Shown here piece by piece: positions 1 to 12,229 of a DNA stretch of 64,000 nt. Position 1 is the stretch's first letter. Each line of letters opens with the position of its first letter. Both the position numbers and the translations under genes were made by a program. Under the pieces are notes generated by a model. The model did no database searches and was not told the origin of the DNA. It worked only from the letters and a program-made list of their open reading frames with translations. Source of the DNA: Epiperipatus broadwayi (lineage: Eukaryota; Onychophora; Udeonychophora; Euonychophora; Peripatidae); NCBI GenBank assembly GCA_028023455.1, contig JAQFVV010012499.1:124001-188000 (forward strand), given 5' to 3'.

Positions 1-74
1 TTACATTAACATCAGATTGAGATTATTCATTGATATTTTTGGTAATGTTTAGATGTGAATGGCTTATATATATA

Positions 75-670
75 TATAATTTATACAAACTAATTTAACA
101 CAGTATTCAAAATTAAATAATATATTATTTACTGGAAGTCCTTTCAATTGTTTAACTGACAATCTTTATCAACCATTAATACAAATGTACAGAAAATAAA
201 AACTTGCATTACCCATCATTCAATCCATTCAAATTTCCCACAATTATGTTGTTTTTATATTAGCTGATTGTCTATTCATTAAACCATCTCTATTCATAGA
301 TATCATCATTGCCTCCTTAATTTTTCATTTTTCATTACATCTTTCAATTTGAATAATTTTTACATCTTTATTATTAAATTTAAAAATATAATTACATTCT
401 TTATTATGATCAAAAAATAATTGATGGAGTATTTATATTTACTGAAGATACATTTTCTTTCTGTACACATTTATATAATGTCTTATGATCATTATATCAT
501 TTTTGTAATGTACGTTTTGATTCCCCTATATATTTCATTCCACAACCACATTCCAACATATGTATAATAGAACTTAATTCAAATTTAGAAATCTTGGTTT
601 TAGAATTATTTATCCTATCATCTATATTATTTGATACATATAGAATAAAATTTATTAATGACATTTTACT
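75..670 (-). repeat. Left inverted arm of PLE-1
   Basis: Read on the minus strand, this segment matches 1725-2340 of the plus strand, from the end of the linker through GIY-YIG into the 3' UTR. Examples are the shared stretch around CATTCAATCCATTCAAATTT at 218-237 and the inverse at 2175-2195. The arms differ by scattered substitutions and small gaps, so the duplication is not recent. Confidence 0.8.
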
Positions 671-748
671 GACTGCTAAAAAGAAAAATGTTATTGATGC
701 AAAGACATTATAGTTTATATCCATCATCTGCAGTGTTTCCAGAATCAT
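497..748 (-). pseudogene. PLE-1 inverted GIY-YIG fragment
   Basis: The minus-strand reading carries the GIY-YIG core as MLECGCGMKYIGES, the same motif as in the plus-strand copy at 1850-1890. It then ends at a stop shortly after the YIGES box. The upstream part (667-748) is not shared with the right arm and probably lies outside the duplicated segment. GIY-YIG is the endonuclease of canonical Penelope elements and nicks the target for priming. This fragment lacks most of the domain and cannot be active. Confidence 0.7.
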
Positions 749-1774
749 TGCAAATATAAAATTGCATAAAAATGGTTATCCATTAAGAGTAATAGTTGAT
801 TTTAGAGGTGTTTTTTTTTATAATGCTTGTAGATATATTAAAAAAATAATGCAAGATGTGCTTGGATTTGGAGATTATACGATTTCTTCATCATTTGATT
901 TTATTAATAGAATTAAAAATATAAAAATTAATAATAATGAAGTTATGTGTACACTTGACATATCCGAAATGTATGGTTCAATTAATCATATGGAATCAAT
1001 AGAGATTATTGAAAGAGCTTTGTTTTTAAAATCTATAGCTAATAACATTAAGAATTTTATTATTAAAATATTAAGATTTGTAAATGATCATATATATGTT
1101 AAGTTTAATAATTGCTTTTATAAAATTAATTATGGTTGGCCAATGGGTCTTCTGGTGTTATCACAGATTTGTAATTTTTTTTATTTCTAGTTATGAGGTT
1201 AAGATATTATCTCAGGTAAAATATAAAAGAATTAAAGTATATTGTAGATATGCCGATGATGTATTTATATGTGCACATAATAAAATAATAGTTAATTTAT
1301 TTAGTGAATTAAATATGATTAATAATATAAAATGGGTGTTAAATGAAGAGAAAAAAATTCTATAAAGTTTTTAGATATATTTATTAAAAAAAATAATGAT
1401 GTGTTTGATTATAATATGATTTTAAAGCCTGTGGAAATTAGGGGTTATATTCCGTATAATTATAAAGTTCATATGGTCATAAATTAGCTGGTTTGAAATC
1501 ATTTTTGTTTAGAAATGATTCTTTGTGTAAACTTATTAGTGATAAAATTGAAAATATTAATGTATAAGTTACTGATATGTTGAATGTTGGTTATAGAAGG
1601 AATATTATTTATAATACAATTACAAAATATATTCAAAATAAAAGTAATAATAAGAAAATATTAAATAAATTAAAAAGTGATAAATGGATTTCTATTTCTT
1701 TTATATCTAACCAACAAGCTAAATTAATTGATAAACTTTATAGTGGTTTGTGTAGAATTTATTTTTTCTCTTAA
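745..1774 (+). pseudogene. PLE-1 reverse transcriptase and linker, frameshifted
   Basis: The conceptual product opens with KLHKNGYPLRVIVD, the lysine-histidine-lysine/PLR box that begins the PLE reverse transcriptase palm. It continues through LDISEMYGSI and GWPMGL to the catalytic RYADDVFI (YADD at 1249-1260). A FLDIFI box typical of the PLE thumb follows near 1362-1380, then a linker with WISISFISNQQAK. The N-terminal PLE domain is missing, so the copy is 5'-truncated. Frame changes near 1165-1190 and 1350-1365 and stops near 1485 and 1565 break it. Enzyme family: RNA-directed DNA polymerase of PLEs, related to telomerase. Confidence 0.85.
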
Positions 1775-2340
1775 AATAATATAAATGATATAATAAATAA
1801 TTCTAAAACCGTGATTTCTAAATTTGAATGAAGTTCTATTATATATATATGTTGGAATGTGGTTGTGGAATGAAATATATAGGGGAATCAAAATGTATGT
1901 TACCAAAACAATATAATGATCATAAGACATTATATAAACGTGTACAAAAAGAAAATGTATCTTCAGTTAATATGAATACTCCATCAATTATTTTTGATCA
2001 TAATAAAGAATGTAATTATGGTTTTAAATTTAATAATAAAGATGCAAAAATTATTCATATTGAAAGATCTAATGAAAAATGAAAAAATAAGGAGGCAATG
2101 ATGATATCTAGAAATAGAGATGGTTTAATGCATAGACAATAAGCTAATACAAGAACAACAGAATTGTGGGAAATTTGAATGGATTGAGTGATGGGTAATG
2201 CAAGTTTTTATTTTCTGTACATTTGTATTAATGGTTGATAAAGATTGTCAGTTAAACAACTGAAAGCACTTCCAGTAAATAATATATTATTTAATTTTGA
2301 ATACTGTGTTTAATTAATTTGTTTGAATTATTATTATATG
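1725..2340 (+). repeat. Right inverted arm of PLE-1
   Basis: Inverted counterpart of 75-670. It includes the GIY-YIG domain, a 3' UTR of about 250 bp and a run of TA dinucleotides just outside. The outer end is somewhat longer than in the left arm and holds the AAATACAGACAT motif seen also near the ends of PLE-3. Confidence 0.8.
1790..2082 (+). pseudogene. PLE-1 GIY-YIG endonuclease domain
   Basis: The reading is MLECGCGMKYIGES, then a basic stretch, then IIFDHNKECNYGFKF. This matches the GIY-YIG nuclease that closes canonical PLE proteins: the KYIG tyrosine, a following basic helix and a DH box. The start is a frame remnant with a stop at about 1828, not a real initiation site. It lies in the right inverted arm, and a second copy sits on the minus strand at 497-700. 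Confidence 0.8.
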
Positions 2341-2562
2341 AATTAAAAATACAGACATTTAAAGGTTATAGTTATATATATATATTGTGATGACCACGTA
2401 AAGTCGTCGACACACATATATATTTATTAATAACATTAGATAAATTCGCTAACAAGAAGTAATAAAGGTGAAATAAATTAGCTATTAAATTTTTAAAAAA
2501 AGGAAGGAAAAGAAAAAATTGAAAGTCTAATGTCAAAATTACTGTGGATTTTGTAATAGTAA

Positions 2563-2697
2563 GAGAAGGGGAGGGGGTGCATAAAGAAATGCGTCTCTTT
2601 CTCTCTTGTAAGTCAAATGCTAGAAAGTTATTTTTGTTTATTGTGGGAGAGGGGAAGGGGATGCATAAAGAAATGCATTTCTTCTCTCTCATTAAAA
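2563..2697. repeat. Tandem duplication of an 84-bp purine-rich unit
   Basis: Two adjacent copies each hold a G/A-rich run, the block TGCATAAAGAAATGC (2578 and 2662) and a C/T-rich run ending in TTCTCTCT. The purine and pyrimidine runs can pair, so each unit can form a hairpin. No coding signal; a 106-residue minus-strand reading through it is low-complexity and not credible. Confidence 0.7.
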
Positions 2698-3618
2698 ACT
2701 AGATAATAACAAATTAAAATAAAATGTAAAACACAAATGTGAAAAAAAAAAGAATTGTAAACTTTAAATAAAATTAAATGTAATATGTGATATATAAAAA
2801 AAAACAATATGGCTGTAGGTGTGAAAGTCTGTTGGACAAATTAAATTCCACGGACAAAGAAAATGTTAATAACGGAAGATCTTTGCCTGATCTGTTAAAT
2901 TAATTGGGACTTACATTCCAGCCACTAATTAAATAAAGAAACATAATGATAAGAATTGGTTGGAAATCTAAGTCTTAATTAAAAAATTTAAAAACAATGA
3001 ACAAAAGAAAGAGATTAAGAAAATTACAATTTTTATCTGGGATTTCTAGTAGAGACTTTGAAGAAGCAACAGCTCAAAGAAAATGAAAGAAGTGCGTGGC
3101 TAGTGGCATTAAAGGGACATGGGTTTGGATTCAAGCCATCTCATCACTGCCTCACAATGTAAGATCTTTGCCTGACCTGCTAGAGGGACCACCGCTTCTG
3201 TAGCTATCAACTGAAACTCAACTTAAAGAATCAACAAGCAAAACTGGAACGAGAAATAACCCCACAAACTGAGGAAGTTAATCAAGAGCGCTTGGAAGAA
3301 ATACCCATGGGATAATTACAACAAAGCCTAGGTAAAAGCATGCATGCATTTTAATCTGTTTATTACTCATAACTAAATACACAATTAATAATTTGATAAA
3401 ATAGAACTCTATCAACAGGACTTTAAGAACTTTAATATTTGATCTGTTTTTATATGTTTTATTATAGCCATGTATTTTATAAGTGTGTGTTTTATTATTA
3501 TTATTATTATAATGTATTTTTTTATATAAAGTGTGAGTATTATTATTAAACATATTTATCATTAAATTTTGTATCATTGCTTTATTCTCCTATCACCAAG
3601 CTACAACAGGGGGGAAAC
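2698..3618. other. No gene seen; possibly internal sequence of a truncated LTR element
   Basis: The block AAGATCTTTGCCTGACCTG appears near 3162 and nearly the same near 2875, so the stretch contains a diverged internal repeat. It is less AT-rich than its surroundings and ends in a G/A-rich run just before the LTR-like block. I see no retroviral-type protein motif. Confidence 0.3.
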
Positions 3619-3921
3619 TGTAATTAGTGATTAAAGGGGCATGCTGATTTGTTTAAGGTATTCATGGGCTGCTTGTTCATGCGAATTCCCAATTCTAAAA
3701 AAATAAATAGCAAGCACTGGACATTCGTTAAATTTCTTTGAAATATTTTGCTCTGTTCAGCAGCCGAGAGTTCTTGGCCGGGAAAAATAATGCCAAGATA
3801 ATATGTACATATTGCCTTGGGGTTCAGTCAAGGGTATAGATATGAATTTAAATTTGTATCTGTATTAGCTCTCTGCTTGTATTGTAACAGCGGTGGTTAA
3901 ATAAATAAACAATTCATTACA
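3619..3921 (+). repeat. LTR-like block, TGTAAT...ATTACA
   Basis: The 303-bp block starts TGTAAT and ends ATTACA, a perfect 6-bp terminal inverted repeat of the TG...CA type. An AATAAA lies at 3900-3905 near its end, and a purine run (about 3608-3617) stands immediately before its start, as expected for a polypurine tract ahead of a 3' LTR. There is no flanking direct repeat and no partner LTR in the window, so this would be the remnant of a truncated element. The alternative is a chance TG...CA match. Confidence 0.4.
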
Positions 3922-4119
3922 GTCTGAGGCTAAGCTGGGATATTTCGGTTAGCAAAACTGTTAGTAAACAAATAAGAAATAAATAAGATAATAAAGAATC
4001 AAAGTCAGAAAAAGAATTAAAGTATAATAAATAAATATAATATAAAATAAAATAATTGAAATAAATATAATTGAATACACAAATAAATAAATCAACCGTA
4101 CGAATAACCATTTCCGTTA

Positions 4120-6300
4120 TAATATATATATAATGAGCAGACTATGTATGTTTTGCTTATTTACATTTAATTAAATTAAATAAGCTTTGGAAAATATTTT
4201 CCTTTATATAATAATGATGACTAATTCACATCCATTATTTGCAATTCCAAGCTAGATCCTGCAACACATTTTAGCTATCAATGAAATGGGCATGAAATAA
4301 ATATGCAGACCAAAGTCTATTAAATATAAAGAAGTTAACACATTATTTAAACTAATAACAAAAGTTTATTAAAAAATATATTGTTAAACAAATATAATAT
4401 TCTTTTGTTTCACTAAAACAATTTCTCCAATCTTTTTTACATGCACTTGCATTGTTGAAAGCAGTAGTTATTTACGAGTGTCCAAATTTTGTTTTGATTA
4501 ATTTTAAAATGTTAATTTTTTAATTAAATTTTATAATACAACTTATTATTTTTTTTTATGACTGAACACAGTTGCACATATATCTAGTGTGAGATGATTA
4601 TAAATATTACACTATTGATAACTCTAAACAGTGATCACTTTAGATCTGAATTCTAATTATACAATTACATAATCTAATCATATTTACTAGTAATACTCTT
4701 TAATTAAGTGAGGTAGCTTTTTGGATCTGACTCCTAAATGTACAGAACAAAATCATAAATAATCCCAATGGACAGATATAGTGTAATAAAAACCATTTCA
4801 TAATGATTTAATAATTGCATGTACATAGCAATTTTTTGCATACATAAAATTTAACTCATAATAATCAAAATGGTGCCTAATTTGCATACACATGGATTTA
4901 ATATAATTTCAAAATAAAATCTTTAACTTAAAATCCTAATAATTATATTACACTCATTATTTAACTTTGAATATCTTACTCTACATATTTTACAAACATG
5001 GAATGTTTGCATTTAACATGAAAATTGCAATTTTGATTATTTGTCTGACAAATTTTCATTAAAATTTTTTTTTATTATTTTAAATCATAACATATCATTA
5101 TAGATATATATATGTGTGTGTGTGAAGAAGCAAATTTTTTTTTTATATTTTTTTAAAATTTCAATTGCTTTAAAATATAACTAACTTTTTAAAAAAAAAA
5201 AATTGCTTCCTATTTTAAAGAATTGATACTATAAAATATAGTTTACTAGTATTAAATATAAATCAAAATAATACTTTAAAATGGATAATACATTAGGATA
5301 ACAGTGTAAACAGTTTTTTACAAAGTAAAAGTTCTACTACCAGACTTTGATTTCTCTTATGATGACAAATATTAATGTTTTCCTATATGTAAATTCACAC
5401 AATATTCTTGAATAATCTCCTGTTTTTGAAATTTGTAGTTTATGCATTGATTCTTCATTTATTGGAAGCTTAATTTGAAAATAGCATGGTAAAATTTTAG
5501 ATAGGCAAATAGATTTCAACAGTTGACAGTTTTTTCCCTTTTCTACTCAGTCATTGTAATAAAGGTTTAGTATAACTTGAATAAGCGAGAATCCAGATTT
5601 TTTGTAGCTTGATTAAAACATGAATCCAAAATGACTGATCATAGATTAGTTTTATGCATTGTTTTAAATACTTTTGGATCTTGTTTTAAAACCTTTAATA
5701 ATATCTTATTTTGGTCCTTTTATTGATATCATTTTATTTTAATTACAAGATTTTCAAAACCAATGTCATTATTTAAATGATTAAACTTGCAAAACACTGT
5801 AATTAAAGTGGCTATTTTTTTGTTTTAAATTTGATATCTAAACAAGCTTAATTATTTAAAATCTATTTCTTAACTTAGTTGTTTTGCAACATATTCCATA
5901 CTATCTTTTGTAACAGAATGTTTTAATATTATTTATATTTCACAAATTTGTCTTAAATTTAAACATTTTTAAAGAAACATATAACATTATTTAATATTAT
6001 TTTGCAATATGACATTTTCTTCCAAAGCATAAGCTTGTGGTTAAGACCTGTAGAGATCCCTACTTTTACATTGATTCTTGAGGTTTATTGCCTTGGTAAA
6101 TATGACATTTAGTAATTTTACTATTTGAGTATATATATTATTTCTATATTTAATACTTTTTAAATTACTTTTTATTACTTACAACTCTGAACCAACTCAC
6201 AGCCATGTGGAAGACCACATAGAAAACATGAAAATGAATAAGTCATATTTCATTTCAAATTCTTAAACATTTAAACAAAAAATAACTTACTTTATATATA
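4120..6300. other. AT-rich, no gene seen
   Basis: Long A and T runs, (TA)n and (TG)n near 5105-5125. Short open frames here (for example 5337-5519, minus) show no family motif and no codon pattern that I would defend. Confidence 0.5.
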
Positions 6301-6369
6301 TCTTAATTTAAGTTTGTCATTTCTCTAGATGTTTTTTTTCTTCTGTGATAATTAAGAAGAAGTCTTAAT

Positions 6370-7090
6370 TATTATGGAAATTTCTAGATCTAACAGTAGG
6401 TCTTAATGTAACATTGTCTTTATGGATTTTAGGTAATCCATAAAGGTGAAAAATTTCTTTGAATTACAAAGTTAATTTTCTTTTTTTTTTGAATCACTGA
6501 AATACCTGCGATGCTTCTGGAGTAATTCTTGTAATTTTATCTCTGTACTTGGAATTGCATTTTTTGCTTTTATTAGCCTGCTGTGAGAAGTTCTTGTATT
6601 TTGTTATCATAATACCTTTTATCCATTATAACTGTAGTTTTAGTTTTGTTAGCAGGGAGAATGATTATAGATGTATCATGTTTGAGAGACTTAATAGCTT
6701 TCCTCTCACCACATGAAAAGTTTGATTTCTACTTTTGATCTCTCACAAGTGTCCTTTTAACTCTTCGGTGTAATTCTCCTGCTTCTTCTAGAGGCAATTT
6801 TTGTGTAACTTATTTAGTGGCTGCCATTATATCCATTAATGGGACAGTAGATGGTGTAATGGTGAAGTTCAAACCTTTTCCAAGAACAGATAATTCAGTA
6901 TAAGTAAAGTGTTTAGAACTAAGATTTTTCTCTGAGAAATCTGATAGATTGTTTTTTTTTACAGCATGAATTTTGACCTGACTATGTAGATTGATAAGCT
7001 TTTTCTTGTGATGTTCTTCTATCCTTCCATTTAATTTACAATATGATCTTTTCATTGCTTGAGAAACTTTTGAGAAGTTTTCATCCATAA
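6370..7090 (-). pseudogene. PLE-5 N-terminal domain and start of reverse transcriptase
   Basis: The minus-strand reading from 7088 contains LSVLGKGLNFTITPSTVP, a hallmark of the N-terminal region of PLE proteins. After a stop near 6808 come LPLEEAGELHRRVKR, then SIIILPANKTKTTVIMDK (the PADKG-like box), and finally LYGLPKIHKD with LRPTV at about 6390-6447, the KIHK box opening the RT palm. Stops near 6808 and 6728 and a frame change before the KIHK box make it a pseudogene. The rest of the RT, including YADD, is absent on this side. The element resumes in the opposite orientation at 7170. Confidence 0.75.
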
Positions 7091-7169
7091 GTTTATTTTT
7101 TTAAAAAACATACATTTCCAATAAAATGTAAAATTCGATATTTAGTAAACCATTATACATTTATTTTTT

Positions 7170-7790
7170 CTCCCAATAAGACCTCATATGTTCTTTAAAT
7201 AATCTCAATATTCTTGGAGGAAATATGAAGTTTGAACTGTAGCAACCCTTAAACATAATCCCATTTAAATTACATTTACATAAGAAAGTTAAATTATTTT
7301 TTTTTACTTTAGCCAGTTTTAGTTATAATTTTTCATAGTGTGTAAACTTCAACATAGCATCAGATCCATATTGATTATGTAGTATTTTCCAGAATATTAC
7401 TGATGAGGGTACACTAGATATGATAATATGTTTGACTATTGTTATCATCTATCCTTTAATGTTGAATGTACAGAACAGTTTAAACTTCATTTAAATAATC
7501 CATATATAAACAACTTGTTAGTAATAGTTGCATCCATAAAATACCATGTGAATGTGGAAGGAATTTATTGGTGAAAGCTGATGCCCTGTTGAATAACATT
7601 TGAATGAACACACACTAATTGTTAAAAGAGGAAAAATGTACCTACAGTAGCAGACCATGTATATACTAATGATTACATGTTCAATTGGGAAAATACAAAA
7701 AATATGGGATAGAGTCAAAAGATGCAAAAAAGAAAATTGAAAAAATCTGCTCATATGACAATGAAAAGTAATGCTAACAGTGTGGCAATA
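7170..7790 (+). pseudogene. PLE-5 linker and GIY-YIG relic
   Basis: On the plus strand, a decayed linker with RKYEV and TVATLKH (about 7220-7260) matches the segment preceding GIY-YIG in PLEs. It leads to HKIPCECGR at about 7528 and an FIGES box in a second frame near 7565. Stops and frame changes are frequent. Together with 6370-7090 it forms a head-to-head arrangement: one strand carries the 5' half, the other the 3' half, with the junction between about 7090 and 7170. Confidence 0.6.
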
Positions 7791-7799
7791 AAAAGTGTA

Positions 7800-10100
7800 T
7801 ATGGAAACCTCTTATTAATCTTGTTCATAAAAAAAAATATTAAAAAAGTGAAAGGACTCATGAGGATTTAAAACAACTCTCATATATAAATAAATAAATA
7901 AAACATCTTCTATGATTTGTTTTTGACAGGATAACTAAATTGGTTAGAGTTTTGACTTAAATTTCAATAATCAAGAATCTAAAGGTGTACGTTTGACTTC
8001 TTTGCTAATATTGTTACTGGTCAGGCCAGCAACTTTTGAAGAAGAATGGAAAATAATACTAGTCAAAACATCGTGTAATTACTAACCTGTGTTATCCATT
8101 TGTGAGTTATTACTAACAAGTTATTTGTATTTGAGAAGTTTAAATGATTTAAATTTTTTTATATATTAAACATTTAATGATGGATGGTGAAAATAGACAA
8201 ACTTATTATCACTCTTCTTAGAAGCTGTATGAAATATCTGCTTGTAATGCTTACATTGTTATATGGGATTGTAATCATGGAGAATAAAAATAAATTTATT
8301 TATTTTTAACTTGGGATTAAAGTTTATATTTGGACTAGGAATAATATGATAATCTATAGCCTAATAAGCAAATACTTCTTACAATTATTGTGAATATTTG
8401 AAGTGATAAATGTCAACATATGAGTGGAGAAAAATGATACTTGTAAATAAAATTGTAAGTAATAGAACATGATATACTTTTTATTACAACTCACGTTGTT
8501 TTGTAGCAAAAACACTTTACATTTTTATTGTTTTACTAAATAGAACAAAGATTAATGCATGTTATCTGAATATCTTTAAAATTATTTTTATTGATTACCA
8601 TGAGAAAATCATCAAATTTTTTCATTTGATTTTTAATTGATTTAATTTAATAGTTTTAAATAAAGTATTAATCTTTCAGAAACATCTTTATTAGTTTTGT
8701 TTTTAATATTTGTAAATAGTTGCAGCATAATATTCATAGAATGCAATAAGAACGCACTGATAAAATAGAAAACCATTTTGAGAAGGAAAGAATGAAAACA
8801 AGATGATAATACAGTATCTGTAGAAATATCACTTTATAGCCTTATTCTATCCCAAAATCTGATAATATAATTGAATGGAAACTGATTTTAGTCATAATTT
8901 CTTATTTATTTATGCTTCTTAACAATTGTGTTTGGATAACTTTTTGGCTATTAATCATATACAAATTTACATTTATTTCACCAGAGACAAGACTAAATAA
9001 AAATAATATGGATATGTTACAAAGACAATCATTACATAAATGATTGTTTAATGATCTTGCTTGTAAATTGTCTTAGTAACATATGTGAACTTGTTTTGTT
9101 TCATTAAATAGATGCATATTGTTAACATTCAATATGTGATAAACCATATAATTATTTTTGTATTCAGTAAAATAATTACTATTATTTATTTGTAAATAAA
9201 TTTATTCAATAGAATAATGTAATTGCTTCAAACTTTCTATCATAGCTCTTCACTTTCTTAATAAGTTTTTATTACTTTAAAGTTGTATGTATTAGAAAAA
9301 ATAAATCATCTATGTATTCATTTATAAATATTATTTATTTATAAATAAATAAATCAACAATCATTTAGATCACTTACACAGCTATTTCAAAGTTATAACT
9401 TTCACATGTCTTTAAAAAAGTACAATTTTTAATTTAATTTTTAATAAATAAGAATCAAATGATCAATTGCTTGGGATATCATGTACTATTCAAGAATGAA
9501 AAGTGATTTTTGAATTACAATCTAAAACCTTTTAGATTTAAGTCTATTATTTTATTATTCTGTTAAACTGCATAGACTATGTTTAATTTAATATGACAAT
9601 TTAAAGTTATGTATGCTAATAAATAAATAAATGAATGAATAAATCATTTATTTATTTATATTTAATTAGAAATTTTACTTTCATTTTATTTTTATTTTCC
9701 ATTATTAATAATTTCAAAAGACAGACTTTTTAAACTAATGAATAAGAATATTGTTAAACTGTATTAAGTAAAGCAAAAATAATTCAAAAGCCATTAAATG
9801 AGTATTTTTATTTAACATATTGCATGGTAGTGAGTTTAGTTTGTCTAAATTATGTAGATTACTTTGTACTTAAGTCCTTAAAAAAATTTTCTTACATTTT
9901 AAAATGCAAAAATATTTGTACGTACTTTTCATTATTTTTTGTGAAAATAAACATTTTTTTAGAAATTACATGAAGAATATAAATAGGGCTTTGTATATAA
10001 AATAATTAACTTAGAAACTGCACTGGACAATATTTTTCTTAACCTGCAATGGTTACAATTGTTACATAATATCACTATCAATTTTCAAATGCCTTAATTT
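7800..10100. other. AT-rich, no gene seen
   Basis: Only short AT-rich frames and (TAAA)n-like runs (7888-7905, 9340-9356, 9620-9660). No repeat family shared with the rest of the window was recognised. Confidence 0.5.
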
Positions 10101-10103
10101 GAT

Positions 10104-11141
10104 ATAAAGTCAATAAACATCAATGGTCACCATTTCTTATGCTTGCTTATAACTGTTATTAAAACAGACAAAACTCATTATATGTATCACCACACACAGC
10201 AAGCTAGAGTAATCAATGGATGCCAGAAGGCTTGGGCATAAAATCCCCTTCTAGTGCCTACTCATCTAATATCCCCAGACTAGTTTCTGGCTTGTGGCCT
10301 TTGTCAGTGAGGAGCCTCAGATCTGAGAGCACTGCACCTAGATCTTAGGATCTAATGCAATCTTTTAGCAGCCACCTTTTATCTGCACTTAACTACAAAA
10401 CTATGATTCTTAAATTGAAAACACATTAATATTTTCAATCCAAGCTCATTAGCTTATATAGCTATATAGGTCTGAACTCAGTTCAGCACCTATGCATATT
10501 GGTATCTTTGGTTTTTTTAATAACCAGAGCCACCATTATCCTATTAGGCAGGATTGGTATTAAGCCAATAAAACATCAATGATCACCATTTCTTATGCTT
10601 GCTTAGAACTGTTATTAAAACAGACAAAACTCACTATATGTATTGCCACACACAGCAAGCTAGAGTAATCAATAAATGCCAGAAGGCTTGTGCATAAAAT
10701 CCTTATCCAGTGCCTACTTATCCAATATCCCTAGACTAGTTTCTGACAATCCTGCCTAATATGATAGTGGTGGCTATGGTTATTAAAGTACCAAAGACAC
10801 TAAAATGTATAGGTGCTGAACTGAGTTCAGACCTATATGACTATATAAGCTAATGAGCTTGGATTGAAAATATTAAGGTGTTTTCAATTTAAGACTCATT
10901 GTTTTGTAGTTATGTGGAGATAAAATGTGGCTGCTAAATGGTTGCATTAGATCCTAAGATCTAGGTGCAGTGCTCTCAGATCCAAGTCTCCTTACTGGCA
11001 AAGGCCACAAGCCAGAAACTAGTCTGGGGATATTGGATGAGTAGGCACTAGGTTGGGAATTTATGCACAAACCTTCTGGCATCCATTGATTACTCTAGCT
11101 TGCTGTATATGACAATATGTATAGTGAGTTTTGCTTGTTTA
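10104..11141. repeat. Three-part direct/inverted repeat element
   Basis: Unit A (10104-10555) is followed by a truncated direct copy B (about 10561-10746) and then by an inverted copy C (10747-11141). B and C meet exactly at the block TAGACTAGTTTCTG. A and C both carry the 15-bp palindrome CTGAACTCAGTTCAG inside GGTCTGAACTCAGTTCAGCA. No protein-coding signal. The structure resembles a foldback or MITE array. Base composition is richer in G+C than the surroundings. Confidence 0.8.
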
Positions 11142-11149
11142 ATTTGATA

Positions 11150-12005
11150 TTATTTTTAAAATTAAATTAATGTTCATCTTGGTATGTTCCTATGTCTCTC
11201 GTTTACAAAAATCATATTAGTTTCAATTTAACACATGTAGTTTAAATTTTATATATCCCTTTACTAATTTAGTGGCATGTTATACTGATACAGTCTAATG
11301 ACACTACATTTTTTCATCATTTTTAAATGATAGCATGTTTTTTCTATTTTAATGCAAATATTATAAAAGGTATGTAACTACTTGCAATAATAATAAAAAG
11401 TAAATTTATTTCATTATAATAACTGGTTATAACAAAGCAGTCAACTGAATCTAGTTAAACAAAAATAGATTTTTAATTTTTGTGATTTTATGGCTATGTT
11501 TTCTTAACAAACATTTTAATGTATAATGTACATGATGCTTATGATAAAAAAAACAATTTCAAATGATATTTATATAAAACAAATATCTTTTTTTAGGGGC
11601 AGTACAAAATACACCTATATTGTGTTGTAGCCATTGCAAGTTAATTAAAAATTGAGATCTATACATTGTATTTTGTACCGAGTATTGATATTGTTTAGTT
11701 TAACTCTCTATGTAATAATTTAGATTATAGCCAAAAGTAAAATCATTTTTTATCTGTATAGCAATTAGACATTAATGCTATAAATGTCTGCATTTAATTC
11801 CGATATAGCATTTTAAGATTCTCTATTCTATATGTTACATCATGTTTTCTACTATTACTATATATGTAATGTTTTTCTTTTTTAGTCAATAATAAATATG
11901 TACTTTTAAAAGGATCTTTAAGATAAAAGTAAATTTCTAATATGATGCACATAAATGGCATTTCAATATCTTTATATGTTCTATTATTTACTATTTATTA
12001 TTTAC
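11150..12005. other. AT-rich, no gene seen
   Basis: No motif or repeat recognised up to the GATA array. Confidence 0.4.
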
Positions 12006-12009
12006 TATT

Positions 12010-12228
<219 letters not shown>

Positions 12229-12229
12229 G

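Larger units (their letters stand above)
62..2392 (+). mobile_element. PLE-1: Penelope-like retroelement with inverted terminal arms
   Basis: A plus-strand reverse transcriptase, linker and GIY-YIG remnant are followed by a 3' UTR. The GIY-YIG/3' UTR part recurs inverted at the left edge (about 75-670 against about 1725-2340). Both outer edges meet (TA)n runs at about 67-80 and 2375-2390. Inverted or direct pseudo-LTRs and 5' truncation are usual in GIY-YIG PLEs. The reading frame is broken in several places, so this copy is dead. It resembles PLE-2 and PLE-3 in protein and in the AAATACAGACAT-type end. Identification rests on the RT and GIY-YIG motifs. Confidence 0.85.

Noticed and set aside
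2372-2692. 106-residue minus-strand frame
   Set aside because: Low-complexity reading through a tandem purine-rich repeat; no domain, no codon bias.
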